Assembly (NCBI GenBank): GCA_017882025.1
Contig: JADGQG010000141.1
Location: 1-5,122, forward strand
Reading direction: 5' to 3'
Length of the DNA: 5,122 nucleotides
Source of the DNA: Chloroflexota bacterium
GTDB lineage: Bacteria > Chloroflexota > Limnocylindria > Limnocylindrales > CSP1-4
Both the position numbers and the translations under genes were made by a program. Below the pieces are notes generated by a model that ran no database searches, had not been told where the DNA came from, and saw only the letters and a program-made list of their open reading frames with translations. Of the stretch, positions 1-5,122 are shown piece after piece. The stretch's first letter is position 1, and every line of letters starts with the position of its first letter.

Positions 1-225
1 GCGATCGGCAACGAGTTCATCTCGATGATCAAGGACTCGGCCCTCGTCTCGATCATCGCCGTCCCCGAGCTCCTGTGGCGCGCCCAGCGCGTCGGGCAGT
101 CGAACTTCCGGACGCTCGAGACGCTGCTGCTCGCCGCGGGCGTCTACTGGGCCCTGACGATCGTGCTGTCGCTCTTCCAGGACCGCCTGGAGAAGCGGAT
201 GGCCGAGAGCGACCGGCGGATCTGA
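1..225 (+). CDS. Polar amino acid ABC transporter permease, C-terminal fragment (5' end outside window)
   Basis: The reading frame is open from the first base and ends at TGA 223-225, giving the last 74 residues of a protein that begins upstream. The segment GNEFISMIKDSALVSIIAVPEL matches the conserved cytoplasmic loop and following helix of HisM/GlnP-type permeases (the part after the EAA motif that contacts the ATPase). A last hydrophobic helix (about residues 41-58 of the fragment, LLLAAGVYWALTIVLSL) and a charged cytoplasmic tail (DRLEKRMAESDRRI) follow, as is usual at the end of these inner-membrane proteins. By family knowledge it forms the membrane channel for uptake of amino acids such as glutamine, glutamate, histidine or arginine; the substrate cannot be told from this piece. 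The ATPase gene follows after 10 bases, so the two are almost certainly co-transcribed. Confidence 0.9.
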   Translation, partial: AIGNEFISMIKDSALVSIIAVPELLWRAQRVGQSNFRTLETLLLAAGVYWALTIVLSLFQDRLEKRMAESDRRI

Positions 226-230
226 GGAGG
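224..230 (+). promoter_or_regulatory. Shine-Dalgarno site of the ABC ATPase gene
   Basis: GAGGAGG lies five bases before ATG 236 and overlaps the permease stop codon TGA 223-225. It is the strongest ribosome-binding match in the window. It fixes the ATPase start at 236 rather than at the in-frame ATG 260, which has no such site. The overlap with the upstream stop suggests translational coupling. Confidence 0.85.
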
Positions 231-235
231 CCACG

Positions 236-1081
236 ATGTCCGGCTCCAGCCACGCCCCGATGGCGCACGACGTCAGGGATCCGTTTGCCGCGCCCGGCGC
301 GCTGACCCCGCAGAACGCGGGGCCGGTCGTGCGCCTTCTCGAGATCGAGAAGTACTTCGGCTCCAATTACGTCCTGCGCGGCTGCACGATGGAGGTCTAC
401 CCAAGCGAGACCATCTGCCTGATCGGGCGCTCGGGATCCGGCAAGAGCACGCTCCTGCGCTGTGCCAACTTCCTGGAGGAACCGACCGGCGGGGCGGTCG
501 AGATCGATGGCGTGCGAGTGGACGCTGACCCTCTCCACGCCCGGTCCGGCACGCACCGCGAGCAGATCCGGCAGATCCGGCTGCGCGCCCAGATGGTCTT
601 CCAGGAGTTCAACCTCTTCCCGCACATGAAGGTGATCGACAACCTGATCGAGGCGCCGATACGCGTGAAGGGGGTGCCGCGTGACCAGGCCGTCGCGACG
701 GCGGAGAAGTACCTCGACAAGGTGGGCCTCTCCGACAAGCGCGACGAGTACCCGGCCCGCCTCTCGGGCGGCCAGAAGCAGCGCGTCGCTATCGCGCGAG
801 CCCTGACAATGGAGCCGAAGGTGCTCCTCTTCGACGAGCCGACCTCCGCGCTGGACCCGGAGCTGGTGGGCGAGGTCCTCATCGTCATGGCCGATCTGGC
901 CCACGAGGGTGCGACGATGATCGTCGTGACTCACGAGATGCAGTTCGCGCGCGAGGCCGCCGACCGCGTCTACTACATCGACGAGGGGGCCTTCCTGGAG
1001 GTCGGGCCGCCGGAGCAGGTGATCGACAGCCCGCAGGATCCGCGGACGGCGAAGTTCCTCGCGCGCCTGCTCAACAAGTAG
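236..1081 (+). CDS. Polar amino acid ABC transporter ATP-binding protein (GlnQ/HisP-like)
   Basis: The 281-residue protein is a complete ABC ATPase: Walker A GRSGSGKST (64-72), Q-loop glutamine 123 in MVFQEFNLF, signature LSGGQ (176-180), Walker B VLLFDEP (196-202) with catalytic Glu201, D-loop SALD (204-207) and switch His233 in VTHEMQFA. The stretch FNLFPHMKVIDNL and the VTHEMQFARE ending are typical of the polar amino acid subfamily (GlnQ, HisP). It hydrolyses ATP at the cytoplasmic face to drive import through the permease encoded just upstream. The domain starts near residue 33 (RLLEIEKYFG), so there is an extra N-terminal stretch of about 30 residues compared with the roughly 240-residue family norm; the strong ribosome site at 224-230 nevertheless supports ATG 236. 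All key residues are present, so it should be active. The transported amino acid is unknown. Confidence 0.95.
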   Translation: MSGSSHAPMAHDVRDPFAAPGALTPQNAGPVVRLLEIEKYFGSNYVLRGCTMEVYPSETICLIGRSGSGKSTLLRCANFLEEPTGGAVEIDGVRVDADPLHARSGTHREQIRQIRLRAQMVFQEFNLFPHMKVIDNLIEAPIRVKGVPRDQAVATAEKYLDKVGLSDKRDEYPARLSGGQKQRVAIARALTMEPKVLLFDEPTSALDPELVGEVLIVMADLAHEGATMIVVTHEMQFAREAADRVYYIDEGAFLEVGPPEQVIDSPQDPRTAKFLARLLNK

Positions 1082-1102
1082 CGGGGTAGCGGGATCGGGG
1101 CG

Positions 1103-1118
1103 GCGCCCGCGGGGGCGC
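1103..1118 (+). terminator. Possible hairpin after the amino acid ABC operon (weak)
   Basis: GCGCCC (1103-1108) and GGGCGC (1113-1118) form a perfect 6-bp stem around a 4-base loop, 21 bases after the ATPase stop. No T-run follows, so it is not a canonical intrinsic terminator. Such GC-only hairpins also arise easily by chance at this base composition. It could help end the ABC transcript, but the call is tentative. Confidence 0.22.
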
Positions 1119-1120
1119 GC

Positions 1121-1148
1121 CAGGCGCTGCGCCGACAGGGCTGCGCCG
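1121..1148. repeat. Near-tandem 13-14 bp direct repeat in the intergenic region
   Basis: CAGGCGCTGCGCCG (1121-1134) is repeated as CAGGGCTGCGCCG (1136-1148), identical except for one missing base, with a single A between the copies. The first copy also contains the short inverted repeat GGCGC-T-GCGCC (1123-1133). It lies between the ABC operon and the MMPL gene. The function is unknown; replication slippage or a pair of protein-binding half-sites would both fit. Confidence 0.5.
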
Positions 1149-1170
1149 GCCGATCCGATATCGGGCGGAG

Positions 1171-1176
1171 TATCCT
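1171..1176 (+). promoter_or_regulatory. Weak -10-like hexamer upstream of the MMPL gene
   Basis: TATCCT fits a relaxed TANNNT -10 element and is one of the few AT-containing patches in this intergenic stretch. Transcription would begin near 1183 and leave a leader of about 84 bases before ATG 1267. No TTGACA-like -35 box is visible about 17 bases upstream. A 10-bp palindrome, CCGATATCGG (1155-1164), sits just before the hexamer and would overlap the spacer, where a repressor could act. Both readings are guesses from position and base composition. Confidence 0.2.
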
Positions 1177-1255
1177 GACCCGGGCGCCAGGCTCTTCCCG
1201 CCGGCCCGCCCCGCGCCCGGTGGCGACCCAACAGGTACACCCCCGATCCATCCTC

Positions 1256-1260
1256 GAGGT
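1256..1260 (+). promoter_or_regulatory. Shine-Dalgarno site of the MMPL gene
   Basis: GAGGT lies six bases before ATG 1267 and is a five-base match to the anti-Shine-Dalgarno sequence. It supports the start at 1267, which also places a basic cytoplasmic N-terminus directly before the first membrane helix, as expected for MMPL proteins. Confidence 0.6.
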
Positions 1261-1266
1261 CCGCCC

Positions 1267-3660
1267 ATGTTCCAGCGCTGGGGCGCGTTCGTCTACCGGC
1301 ATCGCCGGATCGTGGCCCTCGTCGCCCTCGTCGTGGCCGTCGTGGCGCTGCCGTTCGCCACCCGCGCCTCGGGCAAGCTCAGCTCCGGTGGCTGGCTCGA
1401 TCCCCTCTCCGAGTCGTCGCAAGTCGGGGACCGGCTGGCGGCCCAGTTCGGCGGTGGCAAGAGCAGCCTCGTGGCGCTCTTCTCCCGCACGCAGCCCGGC
1501 GCCGACGCGACCTCGGCCGCGTTCCAGGGCGCGATCGCGACCGCGACCGCAGCCCTCCGCATCGACCCGAACGTGACCGGCACGCTGGGCTACGCGGAGA
1601 CCGGGGACCGCCGCTTCATCAGCACGAAGGGGGACGCCGCCTATATCGTGATCAACCTGGCCGTGACGGACGAGGAATCGGTCCCGCTCTACCGCGACCT
1701 GCGCGCGAAGCTGGCCCCACCTGCCGGCTACGCCGTCACGGTTTCCGGCTACGCCCCGTTCACCCTCGACACCGCGAAGCAGGCCGAGGAGGACCTCCTG
1801 CGCGCCGAGCTGGTCAGCCTGCCGATCGTGGCGATCGTGCTCTTCCTCGTCTTCACATCCGCGATCGCGGCGGGGATGCCGCTCCTCGTCGCCGGCCTCG
1901 CGATCCCGACCTCGCTCGGGCTCGTCTACTGGGTCGCCCAGGTCACGTCGATGAGCATCTTCGTCCTCAACATTGCCTCGATGCTCGGCCTCGCCCTCGC
2001 GATCGACTACTCGCTCTTCCTGGTCAGCCGCTTCCGCGAAGAGCTGGCCCGCGGGCGCGAAGTCGGCGACGCCGTGGCCAGGGCGGTCGCAACCAGCGGC
2101 AAGGCGGTCTTCTTCTCGGGGATCGCCGTCGCCATCGGGCTCTCGGGACTGATGGTCTTCCCGTTCGCGACGATCCGCTCCATCGGGCTCGGGAGCGCGC
2201 TCGTCGTCGCCTGCTCGGTCTTCTTCGCGCTGACGTTCCTGCCCGCGGTCCTGGGCATGCTGGGGCACCGGGTGAACCAGCTGAGCCTGGCCGGCCTGCG
2301 CCACCGCCTGCGCGGCGAACGGGGCCCGATCGCGGAGGCCGAGGTGGTCCTCGAGGTGACCGACCCGGACCATCCCAGCCGCTGGGGACGCGTGGCGCGG
2401 CGGGTGATGGCCCATCCGTGGCGAGTCCTGTTCCCCGTCCTTGCGCTCCTCCTCGTGCTCGGTACGCCGTTCCTGAGACTGGAGCAGGGCGTTCCGGGGT
2501 CAGAGGTCCTGCCGGTCGGCCTGGAGAGCCGCGACACGTTCGTGGCCCTGCAGGCGGACTTCGCACCGGGCGAGACGACGCCGATGGTGATCCTCGCCGA
2601 CCTCTCGGCGGAGCCCACGAGCCCGGCAGGGATCGCCGCGCTCCAGGCGTACGCGAACCGTCTCGGGGCGCTCGGCGGCGTCTCGCGCATCGAGAGCTTC
2701 TTCACGATCACCGACCCGAGCACGGGCCTCGCGGTCCCGCCGGCCCAGGTGCAGATGCTCTTCGCGTTGCCGGCGGCGCAGCGGCCGGCGGGCGTCGGCG
2801 CCCTGCTGGCAAGCTACGTCTCGGGGAACACCGTCCGCCTGAACGTGATCAGCCCGTACGTGGCCTCGCGCCCGGAGGCGACCTCGCTGGTGCCCCGCGT
2901 GCGTGCCCTGCCCGTCGACGCGCCCATCACCCGCACGTCGCTCGGCGGCACCGCCGCGCTGGGCTCGGACTTCCTGGCCGGCCAGGCCGACCGCCTGCCG
3001 TTCGCAGTCGGCTGGACGATGCTGGCCACCGCGGTCATCCTCTTCCTGCTCTTCGGGTCGATCGTGATTCCGCTCAAGGCCGTCCTCATGACGCTCCTGT
3101 CCGCGACCGCGAGCTTCGGCGCCCTCGTCTGGATCTTCCAGGACGGCAACCTGTCGAACCTGCTGGCCTTCCATTCCCCCGGCTTCACCGTGGCCGGGAT
3201 CCCGATCATCATGTTCTGCGTGATCTTCGGGCTGTCGATGGACTACGAGGTGCTGCTCCTCTCGCGGATCCAGGAGGCGTGGCGCCGGACGGGTGACAAC
3301 ACGGCCTCGGTCGTGGAGGGCGTGGTGCGCACGGCGCGCGTGATCACGGGAGCGGCGCTCATCATGGTCAGCGTCTTCTCCGCGTTCGTGCTGGCCGACG
3401 AGGTGACGATCAAGTCGATCGGCGTGGGCATGGCGATCGCGGTCGCGATCGACGCCAGCATCGTCCGGGTGACGCTCGTGCCCGCGGTGATGCGGCTCTT
3501 GGGGCCCTGGAACTGGTGGGCGCCGGGTCCGCTGGGCCGGGTCGCGGACCGGGTGGGCTTTTCCCACGCTGAGGACGATGACCCGCAGCGGCCCCCCGGC
3601 GTGGCGACCCCCGGCACCACGGAGCGCCAGGGCTCCTCCGCCGGCAGCGAGCTTCGGTAG
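1267..3660 (+). CDS. MMPL family (RND superfamily) transporter
   Basis: The 797-residue protein shows the duplicated RND plan. Helix 1 (about 15-32) is followed by an external porter domain (33-182) and helices 2-6 (184-202, 203-224, 229-253, 279-300, 306-332). Then come a cytoplasmic loop (333-382), helix 7 (384-403), a second porter domain (405-576) and helices 8-12 (578-599, 601-624, 641-665, 691-711, 715-738). Helices 4 and 10 carry matching Asp-Tyr pairs, D247-Y248 (AIDYSLFLVSRFREE) and D659-Y660 (GLSMDYEVLLLSRI). In MmpL3 the equivalent pairs relay protons, so this is probably a proton-driven pump. WNWWAPGPLGR (748-758) is the usual MMPL ending; a disordered tail of about 40 residues follows. 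Its length suits YdfJ-like MMPL proteins. The cargo (lipid, drug or other amphiphile) cannot be told. The next gene starts nine bases later in the same frame, suggesting an operon. Confidence 0.93.
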   Translation: MFQRWGAFVYRHRRIVALVALVVAVVALPFATRASGKLSSGGWLDPLSESSQVGDRLAAQFGGGKSSLVALFSRTQPGADATSAAFQGAIATATAALRIDPNVTGTLGYAETGDRRFISTKGDAAYIVINLAVTDEESVPLYRDLRAKLAPPAGYAVTVSGYAPFTLDTAKQAEEDLLRAELVSLPIVAIVLFLVFTSAIAAGMPLLVAGLAIPTSLGLVYWVAQVTSMSIFVLNIASMLGLALAIDYSLFLVSRFREELARGREVGDAVARAVATSGKAVFFSGIAVAIGLSGLMVFPFATIRSIGLGSALVVACSVFFALTFLPAVLGMLGHRVNQLSLAGLRHRLRGERGPIAEAEVVLEVTDPDHPSRWGRVARRVMAHPWRVLFPVLALLLVLGTPFLRLEQGVPGSEVLPVGLESRDTFVALQADFAPGETTPMVILADLSAEPTSPAGIAALQAYANRLGALGGVSRIESFFTITDPSTGLAVPPAQVQMLFALPAAQRPAGVGALLASYVSGNTVRLNVISPYVASRPEATSLVPRVRALPVDAPITRTSLGGTAALGSDFLAGQADRLPFAVGWTMLATAVILFLLFGSIVIPLKAVLMTLLSATASFGALVWIFQDGNLSNLLAFHSPGFTVAGIPIIMFCVIFGLSMDYEVLLLSRIQEAWRRTGDNTASVVEGVVRTARVITGAALIMVSVFSAFVLADEVTIKSIGVGMAIAVAIDASIVRVTLVPAVMRLLGPWNWWAPGPLGRVADRVGFSHAEDDDPQRPPGVATPGTTERQGSSAGSELR

Positions 3661-3663
3661 GCT
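3658..3663 (+). promoter_or_regulatory. Possible -10 element of a leaderless transcript, overlapping the MMPL stop codon
   Basis: TAGGCT consists of the MMPL stop codon TAG plus the next codon. It fits the TANNNT -10 pattern and ends six bases before GTG 3670, the spacing at which transcription would begin at or next to the start codon. No good Shine-Dalgarno sequence precedes this GTG; only a poor GGTAGG (3656-3661) is available. There is no -35 match, so the element could be a chance consequence of the stop codon. Confidence 0.3.
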
Positions 3664-3669
3664 GCCGCC

Positions 3670-4380
3670 GTGACCGGACCCAACCCTTCCGACGACGACC
3701 TCGAGCGGCGCCTGCGCGCGCTCAAGGGCGAGGTGATCGACGGGCCCCGGCCGATGGGTGAGGGTCGGACGGGCGCTGCTGGCGGCCCGACGGGACGCTC
3801 AACGGGCCCTGCTGGCGGCCCGACCCGACGCCCACGGAACGCGAGGCCCCGCGGCGTGGGCGCGCGCGCCGTCGGCTGGTCGCTCGGGCAGGCGGAAGCC
3901 GGCCGGATGGGTCTCTGGATCGGTGTCGGGCTCCTCGCGATCGGGGTCTACCTCGTGCTCGAGCAGTTCGTCCCGGCCGTGCGGATCATCGGCTCGCTCG
4001 GGTTCGCGCTCGCGGGCGGGGTCCTGCTGGCGTGGGTCGCCACCGGTCGCGCCGGCGCCTGGGCGCTCAACATCGGGGCCATCCTGGCAGGCTACGGCGC
4101 GCTCAGGTTCGTGGCCGAGATCGTCGGGCTGCAGACCGGGGGCTGGGGCACGCTGGGTGCCGGGTTGGGCCTGCTCGCGCTCGCCGGGCTGCGGATGCGG
4201 CGCGGCGGTGGCTTCGGCTGGCAGGCCTGGGCGGGTGGATTCTTCGTGGTCTGGGGCGGGTGGGGCGCGCTCGGCAGCGTCATCCCGGGCTTCCCCTCGC
4301 TCGGCGACCTGCTGGTGCCCGGACTCGTGGTGGTGATCGGGATCGCCGTCCTGCGGCGGGGCATCGCGCCCGGCCGCTGA
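3670..4380 (+). CDS. Unrecognised membrane protein with about six hydrophobic segments
   Basis: I do not recognise this 236-residue family. The N-terminus (1-25) is hydrophilic with a short charged helix-like segment, DDDLERRLRALKGEV (8-22). A Gly/Pro/Arg linker (30-65) follows, containing an 11-residue repeat (TGAAGGPTGRS, TGPAGGPTRRP). From residue 80 on it is membrane-like, with hydrophobic stretches near 80-99, 107-124, 130-150, 158-173, 186-203 and 213-228, separated by short loops and a basic LRMRRGGGF turn (174-182). The ending RRGIAPGR is basic, suiting a cytoplasmic C-terminus. GTG 3670 is the earliest possible start, since the in-frame MMPL stop lies three codons before it; GTG 3733 after AAGGGCGAG is an alternative that would lose the charged segment. 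Nine bases separate it from the MMPL gene, so it may be an accessory or simply a neighbour. The catalytic role, if any, is unknown. Confidence 0.8.
   Translation: MTGPNPSDDDLERRLRALKGEVIDGPRPMGEGRTGAAGGPTGRSTGPAGGPTRRPRNARPRGVGARAVGWSLGQAEAGRMGLWIGVGLLAIGVYLVLEQFVPAVRIIGSLGFALAGGVLLAWVATGRAGAWALNIGAILAGYGALRFVAEIVGLQTGGWGTLGAGLGLLALAGLRMRRGGGFGWQAWAGGFFVVWGGWGALGSVIPGFPSLGDLLVPGLVVVIGIAVLRRGIAPGR
3769..3834 (+). repeat. In-frame 33-bp tandem repeat, two copies, in the linker of the membrane protein
   Basis: Copy 1 (3769-3801) and copy 2 (3802-3834) match at 29 of 33 positions; the differences are at unit positions 7, 24, 25 and 31. The period is exactly 11 codons, so the reading frame is kept (residues 34-44 and 45-55). 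Copy 2 can fold into a 6-bp hairpin, CGGGCC (3803-3808) with GGCCCG (3817-3822). The unit probably arose by slippage or unequal exchange within a disordered linker. Confidence 0.85.
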
Positions 4381-4384
4381 ACCG

Positions 4385-4406
4385 CGTGCCGGGTGGCACC
4401 GGCGCG
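4385..4406. terminator. GC-rich hairpin between the convergent genes (possible terminator)
   Basis: CGTGCCGG (4385-4392) pairs with CCGGCGCG (4399-4406) around a 6-base loop, giving an 8-bp stem with one G-U pair when read on the plus strand. It begins five bases after the stop of the membrane protein gene and lies in the 55-base gap before the converging aminotransferase stop. On the minus strand one pair becomes an A-C mismatch, so the fold is weaker. There is no T-run on either side. Its place between two convergent stops is the main argument for a terminator. Confidence 0.35.
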
Positions 4407-4435
4407 GCCGGGCGTCGCGCGCGGCAGCCCCCGGG

Positions 4436-5122
4436 TCAGCCCTCCGCCGCGACGGCCGTCGCTGCCTCCACCGCTCCGGTGACGCCGTCGGCGATCCGCA
4501 CGAGCTCGTCATCGGTGACGACGAACGGCGGGCCCAGAACGATCAGGTCTCCGTCCACGCCGTTGGCATTGCCGGTGCCGGAGTAGACCAGCACGCCCCG
4601 CTCGCGCGCAGCACGGACCAGCGCTTCGGTGCGGCGCTCGGCGCGCGGGAACGGCGCCCGGGTCGTGCGATCCGCGACGATCTCCAGCCCCACGAGGAGG
4701 CCGCGGCCCCGGATCTCGCCGACGTGCGGATGGTCCGCAAGGCGCTCGGCCAGCAGCCCCACCAGTCGCTCGCCCTTGGCCGCGGAGGCCGCGACCAGGT
4801 CCTCTTCGCGCAGGATCCGCAGGACCTCGCGGGCGACGGCCGCACCGGGGATCGAGTGGCTGAACGTGAAGCCGTGGACGAAGCCGCCGGCCGCGATCGC
4901 CTCGTAGATGGGTCCCGCCGCGGCCACGAACCCGAACGGCCAGTAGCCGGAGGTGGCGCCCTTGGCAGCCACGAGCAAGTCCGGCCGGACGCCCCAGTGG
5001 TCGACCCCGAACCAGCGGCCGGTGCGACCGAAGCCGGTCATCACCTCGTCGGCGACCAGGAGCACGCCGTGGCGGCGGCAGACGTCGGCGATCGCCGGCC
5101 AGTAGCCGTCGGGCGGCACGAC
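4436..5122 (-). CDS. Class III PLP-dependent aminotransferase, C-terminal half (5' end outside window)
   Basis: The frame enters from the right edge of the window and ends at TGA (complement of 4436-4438), giving about 228 residues, roughly half of the usual 430-460. LLVADEVMTGFGRTG holds the Asp (codon 5048-5050) that pairs with the pyridine nitrogen of pyridoxal phosphate. AAKGATSGYWPFG holds the Lys (codon 4961-4963) that forms the Schiff base, 29 residues later. HGFTFSHS carries the Thr expected to bind the cofactor phosphate from the partner subunit of the dimer. The C-terminal domain follows with EIRGRGLLVGLEIV and the family ending GDLIVLGPPFVVTDDEL. These enzymes move an amino group between an amine or omega-amino acid and a keto acid such as pyruvate in the cytoplasm; the substrate-defining N-terminal half is missing, so the reaction cannot be named. 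It converges on the membrane protein gene and belongs to a different transcription unit. Confidence 0.93.
   Translation of the reverse strand, partial: VVPPDGYWPAIADVCRRHGVLLVADEVMTGFGRTGRWFGVDHWGVRPDLLVAAKGATSGYWPFGFVAAAGPIYEAIAAGGFVHGFTFSHSIPGAAVAREVLRILREEDLVAASAAKGERLVGLLAERLADHPHVGEIRGRGLLVGLEIVADRTTRAPFPRAERRTEALVRAARERGVLVYSGTGNANGVDGDLIVLGPPFVVTDDELVRIADGVTGAVEAATAVAAEG

Noticed and set aside
53..1240. A 395-codon open frame on the minus strand across the ABC ATPase and part of the permease
   Set aside because: It is antisense to two genes with clear family motifs. Its translation is Arg/Gly/His/Asp-rich low complexity, as expected from the complement of high-GC coding DNA, and has no recognisable domain.
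1220..1576. An alternative plus-strand start at 1220 in another frame
   Set aside because: Its product is Ser/Pro/Arg-rich with no domain, and it overlaps the MMPL N-terminus, which has its own ribosome site and first helix.
973..2415. A 480-codon open frame on the minus strand over the ATPase end, the intergenic region and the first half of the MMPL gene
   Set aside because: The composition is dominated by Arg, Asp, Glu and Gly repeats without hydrophobic core patterns. It opposes the well-conserved MMPL frame, and long antisense frames are normal at this GC content.
2418..3296. A 292-codon plus-strand frame inside the MMPL gene, and a 355-codon minus-strand frame at 2500-3567
   Set aside because: Both lie within the second porter domain and helices 8-10 of the MMPL protein, whose frame carries all family motifs. 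Their translations are Arg/Pro/Gly-rich shadows.
3758..4336. A 192-codon plus-strand frame overlapping the membrane protein gene
   Set aside because: Its start resembles coding sequence over the repeat (GRALLAARRDAQRALLAARP), but after about position 3900 it becomes Ser/Arg/Gly low complexity while the called frame gives clean hydrophobic helices. I kept the local frame signal as a finding and not as a gene.
4629..4907. A 92-codon plus-strand frame, with a 100-codon minus-strand frame at 4543-4845, inside the aminotransferase region
   Set aside because: Both overlap the aminotransferase frame with its cofactor-binding motifs and read as Arg/Ser/Pro-rich shadows.
1..5122. Phage, transposon, toxin-antitoxin, CRISPR or defence genes
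   Set aside because: I looked for transposase or integrase motifs, terminal inverted repeats, regularly spaced repeats and small paired genes on both strands and saw none.

Overview
This is a very GC-rich window with almost gap-free coding and strong G/C preference at third codon positions. That suits a Chloroflexota or Actinobacteriota chromosome (inference only; no phylogenetic marker gene is present). I see no mobile element, CRISPR array, rRNA or tRNA.

Layout. (1) Positions 1-225 hold the C-terminal end of a polar amino acid ABC transporter permease. Ten bases later comes its ATPase (236-1081), a GlnQ/HisP-like protein with every ABC motif intact. The two form the end of an amino acid uptake operon whose binding protein would lie upstream. 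(2) A 185-base intergenic stretch (1082-1266) has GC-rich hairpins, a short near-tandem repeat, a palindrome and a weak -10-like hexamer. (3) Positions 1267-3660 encode a 797-residue MMPL/RND-family transporter with the two Asp-Tyr pairs expected of a proton-driven pump. (4) Nine bases after its stop, and in the same frame, a GTG-started gene (3670-4380) encodes an unrecognised protein with a soluble N-terminus, a Gly/Pro/Arg linker built on a 33-base tandem repeat, and about six hydrophobic segments. (5) On the opposite strand, converging on that gene across 55 bases, is the C-terminal half of a class III PLP-dependent aminotransferase (4436-5122, cut by the window edge).

Functionally there are three units: amino acid import, an MMPL exporter with a co-directional small membrane protein, and a convergent aminotransferase. 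The import operon and the aminotransferase both concern amino compounds, but nothing in the sequence links them. No clearly new system is visible. The parts most worth a second look are the unrecognised membrane protein next to the MMPL pump, its in-frame repeat with out-of-phase codon bias, and the TAG stop codon that is also part of a -10-like hexamer just before the GTG start.
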